From the IMG/VR virus record IMGVR_UViG_3300044904_000206, positions 1 to 40,597 of that record: a DNA stretch of 40,597 nt; one strand, given 5' to 3'. Shown in pieces: positions 39,073 through 40,597 of this stretch. The position numbers and the translations under genes are program-made. The stretch comes from a virus. The stretch's first letter is position 1. Each line of letters begins with the position of its first letter. The notes beneath the pieces are model-generated. The model worked only from the letters and a program-made list of their open reading frames with translations. It made no database searches and had not been told where the DNA came from.

Positions 39073-39791
39073 CGCGCGGCCTCTATCGCCACCCGGTGCC
39101 GTGCCGTCTCTGTCCGAGTCAATACGCCGCGCCGAAAGATGGCCTCTGTTTGGGCTGCCGTGGCCGCTTGCTCCGGCAAAAGTACTTCTGGAACCCCGCC
39201 AAGGATGAAATCGTGCGCCGCGCTTGGACGGCCGGAACGAGCGCTCAGGAACTGCGGCGGCAGATCGCGGCGGCAACCCGACTGATCGGTTATCCGCGGC
39301 ATATGGTGAGAATGCGCGCCTCGCGGCTGGGGCTGACGCATGACAAGCGTCGACCGTGGTCTCCCGAGGACAAATTGTATTTAAGGGAACACGCCGGCAC
39401 GGTCAGCGTGAAGAAGCTGGCCTCTTCCCTGGGGCGTTCGCATACGAGTGTGCTGGCGGCCTTGGATCATTTGCGGATCGCCTACCGCTTGACCGAGGGT
39501 TACACCATCGAGGATCTGCATGCGCTGCTCGGGGTGGCCACCGATACCGTGCGGCAATGGGAGCGGCATGGCTGGATCCGGCGCTACTACGGACGTTTTC
39601 ATGACCCGGTGGTGCTGCGATTTTTGCAGACGCATCCGGAGGAATACGATCTGCGGCGCGTCGATCAGGCCTGGTTCAAGGGGATACTCTTTCCGCGCGC
39701 ACCATGCTTTACCCCGGAGTTGACGCTGAAAAGACAGGCAGCTCCGAACGGCGAATATGACGACGACTTCGGCGAGGCCGAGCTGGCGTGA
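39069..39791 (+). CDS. Zinc-finger, multi-HTH regulator
   Basis: 240 aa. N-terminal zinc knuckle CRLC (12-15) with CLGC (27-30). Myb/GcrA-like HTH regions at about 43-90 and WSPEDKLYLREHAGTVSVKKLASSLGR, quoted here in part as WSPEDKLYLREH (97-108) onward. A MerR-like helix pair lies at about 145-180 (YTIEDLHALLGVATDTVRQW). Three DNA-binding elements in one chain suggest a late-gene activator or similar phage regulator. Strand and position upstream of the gpZ-like and replication genes fit control of these. Confidence 0.65.
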   Translation: MTRGLYRHPVPCRLCPSQYAAPKDGLCLGCRGRLLRQKYFWNPAKDEIVRRAWTAGTSAQELRRQIAAATRLIGYPRHMVRMRASRLGLTHDKRRPWSPEDKLYLREHAGTVSVKKLASSLGRSHTSVLAALDHLRIAYRLTEGYTIEDLHALLGVATDTVRQWERHGWIRRYYGRFHDPVVLRFLQTHPEEYDLRRVDQAWFKGILFPRAPCFTPELTLKRQAAPNGEYDDDFGEAELA

Positions 39792-40027
39792 AGGAGCGGG
39801 TGTGGTGCGTCGGCTGCCAGGAAGAGCTGTCAGGCGACGAGGTGCTGGTGCTCTTCCACGCCCAGGCCGGGCATGAGATTGAAGTGGAAGAGGAGAGTGG
39901 AGCTGATGGCGATCGTCAACATCAAAATCGAGGGCATGGCGGCGGTGCAGCGCGAATTCGCCGACATCGCCGCCAACCAGATTCCTTACGCGACGGCGCT
40001 CTCGCTGACCCGCACGGCGCAGGATAG
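39788..40027 (+). CDS. Small zinc-ribbon-like protein (79 aa)
   Basis: GTGA overlap start. CVGC near the N-terminus and HAQAGH suggest a zinc site. After about residue 39 the frame is a shadow of the gpZ-like gene, with which it overlaps by 122 bases, so only the first half is likely constrained. Low certainty. Confidence 0.4.
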   Translation: MKERVWCVGCQEELSGDEVLVLFHAQAGHEIEVEEESGADGDRQHQNRGHGGGAARIRRHRRQPDSLRDGALADPHGAG

Positions 40028-40565
40028 CCAGGCGGTGATTCGCGACCAGGTGCTGCCGAAGGAATTTATCCTGCGGCGCGCGAGCTGGGCGCGCAGCGGC
40101 ATCCGCATTACCGCGGCCACCAAGCGCGTGCTGATGGCGGCGATCGAGGACATCAACAAGTACATGGAACTGCAGGAGACTGGCGGCACCAAGCTCCCCT
40201 ACAAGGACATGCTGGCGGTCCCTCTCTCGGGCGCGCGGCCGACGCTGCGCTCGCTGATCCGCTTTGAGGACTACCCGGCGCAGGTGATGGCGCGCGGCGG
40301 CTTCATCAATAAAGTCGGCAGCACGCTGGTGATGTTCGCGGTGGCCCTTAAGCGCGGCCGCCAGAAAGGGCTGTCGCGGCGGGTCAAGGGCTTTGCCCAG
40401 GCGAAGTGGTCGCGCCAGGTGATTCCGATGTATGCCTTGGTGCCGCGGGCGACGATCCCGGCGCGCTACGGCTTTGTGAAAGCCGTTGGTCAAGTGGTGC
40501 AGGCAAGGTGGCGCGGCAACTTTGAGGCAGCCTTTCAGCAGGCGGTGAGGACAAGCACACGATGA
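39906..40565 (+). CDS. Minor tail protein, gpZ-like
   Basis: 219 aa from ATG 39906 with GGAG upstream. Pattern of lambda Z: an N-terminal helix with YATALSLTRTAQDSQAVIRDQV, a basic middle (KLPYKDMLAVPLSGARP), and a C-terminal YALVPRATIPARYGFVKAV helix leading to the end. Lambda Z helps join the tail to the head. Here the gene is far from the tail module, just before the replication genes on the circle, which is unusual. Assignment is by pattern only. Confidence 0.55.
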   Translation: MAIVNIKIEGMAAVQREFADIAANQIPYATALSLTRTAQDSQAVIRDQVLPKEFILRRASWARSGIRITAATKRVLMAAIEDINKYMELQETGGTKLPYKDMLAVPLSGARPTLRSLIRFEDYPAQVMARGGFINKVGSTLVMFAVALKRGRQKGLSRRVKGFAQAKWSRQVIPMYALVPRATIPARYGFVKAVGQVVQARWRGNFEAAFQQAVRTSTR

Positions 40566-40597
40566 ACGAAATCACGCGCACAATCTCGGTGGATGGG
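40471..40597. repeat. Terminal direct repeat, right copy
   Basis: Exact copy of bases 1-127. Joining the two copies gives one circle of about 40,470 bp and restores an uninterrupted gene order across the junction. Confidence 0.95.
40562..40597 (+). CDS. Start of the small ORF at 92 (duplicate by circularity)
   Basis: The first 12 codons of the 60-aa ORF, repeated because the sequence overlaps itself at the ends. Complete copy at 92-274. Confidence 0.85.
   Translation, partial: MNEITRTISVDG

Noticed and set aside
1-40597. Genome-wide reassignment of TAG to a sense codon
   Set aside because: About nine genes, including tail tube and tailspike genes, end at TAG at natural places, and two of them have a second stop within a codon or two. 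Only two ORFs are clearly interrupted.

Overview
The window is a complete circular genome of a temperate, tailed siphovirus of lambda/HK97 type, opened at an arbitrary point. The first 127 bases are repeated exactly at the end (1-127 = 40471-40597), so the unique circle is about 40,470 bp. It is GC-rich and densely packed: most neighbouring genes overlap by ATGA or TGATG. All genes but one run on the plus strand. The host is probably a GC-rich soil bacterium. Acidobacteriota is my best guess, from the style of the tailspike N-terminus (signal peptide plus a small beta domain) and of the integrase (NTTAGPGE box). This is inference, since no host DNA is present.

Layout. 39906-2404 (through the circle junction) holds a gpZ-like minor tail gene and then a replication module: a small ORF, a phage 'replication terminator'-type protein, a DUF2303-like protein interrupted by an in-frame amber codon, and an initiator gene with an iteron origin inside it. 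2401-3909 carries an HNH-like protein, a Cys-rich protein, a tiny ORF and a Xre-type regulator. 3906-12636 is the packaging and head module: TerS, a MazG-like protein, TerL, ASCH, HNH, a gpW-like protein, portal, and an S49 protease fused in frame to the HK97-type major capsid protein. 12726-17654 holds decoration-like paralogues, head-tail connectors, the tail tube protein and a frameshifted tail chaperone pair. A single minus-strand membrane-protein gene with its own promoter (17651-18085) splits the tail module. 18151-29083 encodes tape measure, tailspike, distal tail, hub, gpK-like peptidase and gpJ-like tip protein. 29100-31987 is a lysis region: membrane protein, lambda-R-type endolysin, secreted DNA/RNA endonuclease, a repeat-bearing membrane-anchored protein and a holin-like protein. 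32141-33310 is a tyrosine integrase, followed by a candidate attP that contains a tRNA-Arg fragment. 33613-39791 is the accessory and regulatory region: a large ParB-like protein, small ORFs, a deoxyribosyltransferase-like protein, a complete minus-strand tRNA-Arg(TCT), a second amber-interrupted ORF, a DUF5131 (Gp37/Gp68) protein and a multi-HTH regulator.

Most interesting signals: (1) a dispersed 16-bp palindrome (core TGCAAACGTYTGCA) near several gene starts, resembling a stoperator or LacI-family operator set; (2) a tRNA-Arg(TCT) fragment downstream of int plus a full tRNA with the same anticodon elsewhere, which suggests the phage replaces the tRNA it disrupts; (3) two ORFs cut by single in-frame TAG codons although both flanks look coding; (4) five iterons at an exact 23-bp period inside the initiator gene; (5) a protease-capsid fusion with a strong internal start site.
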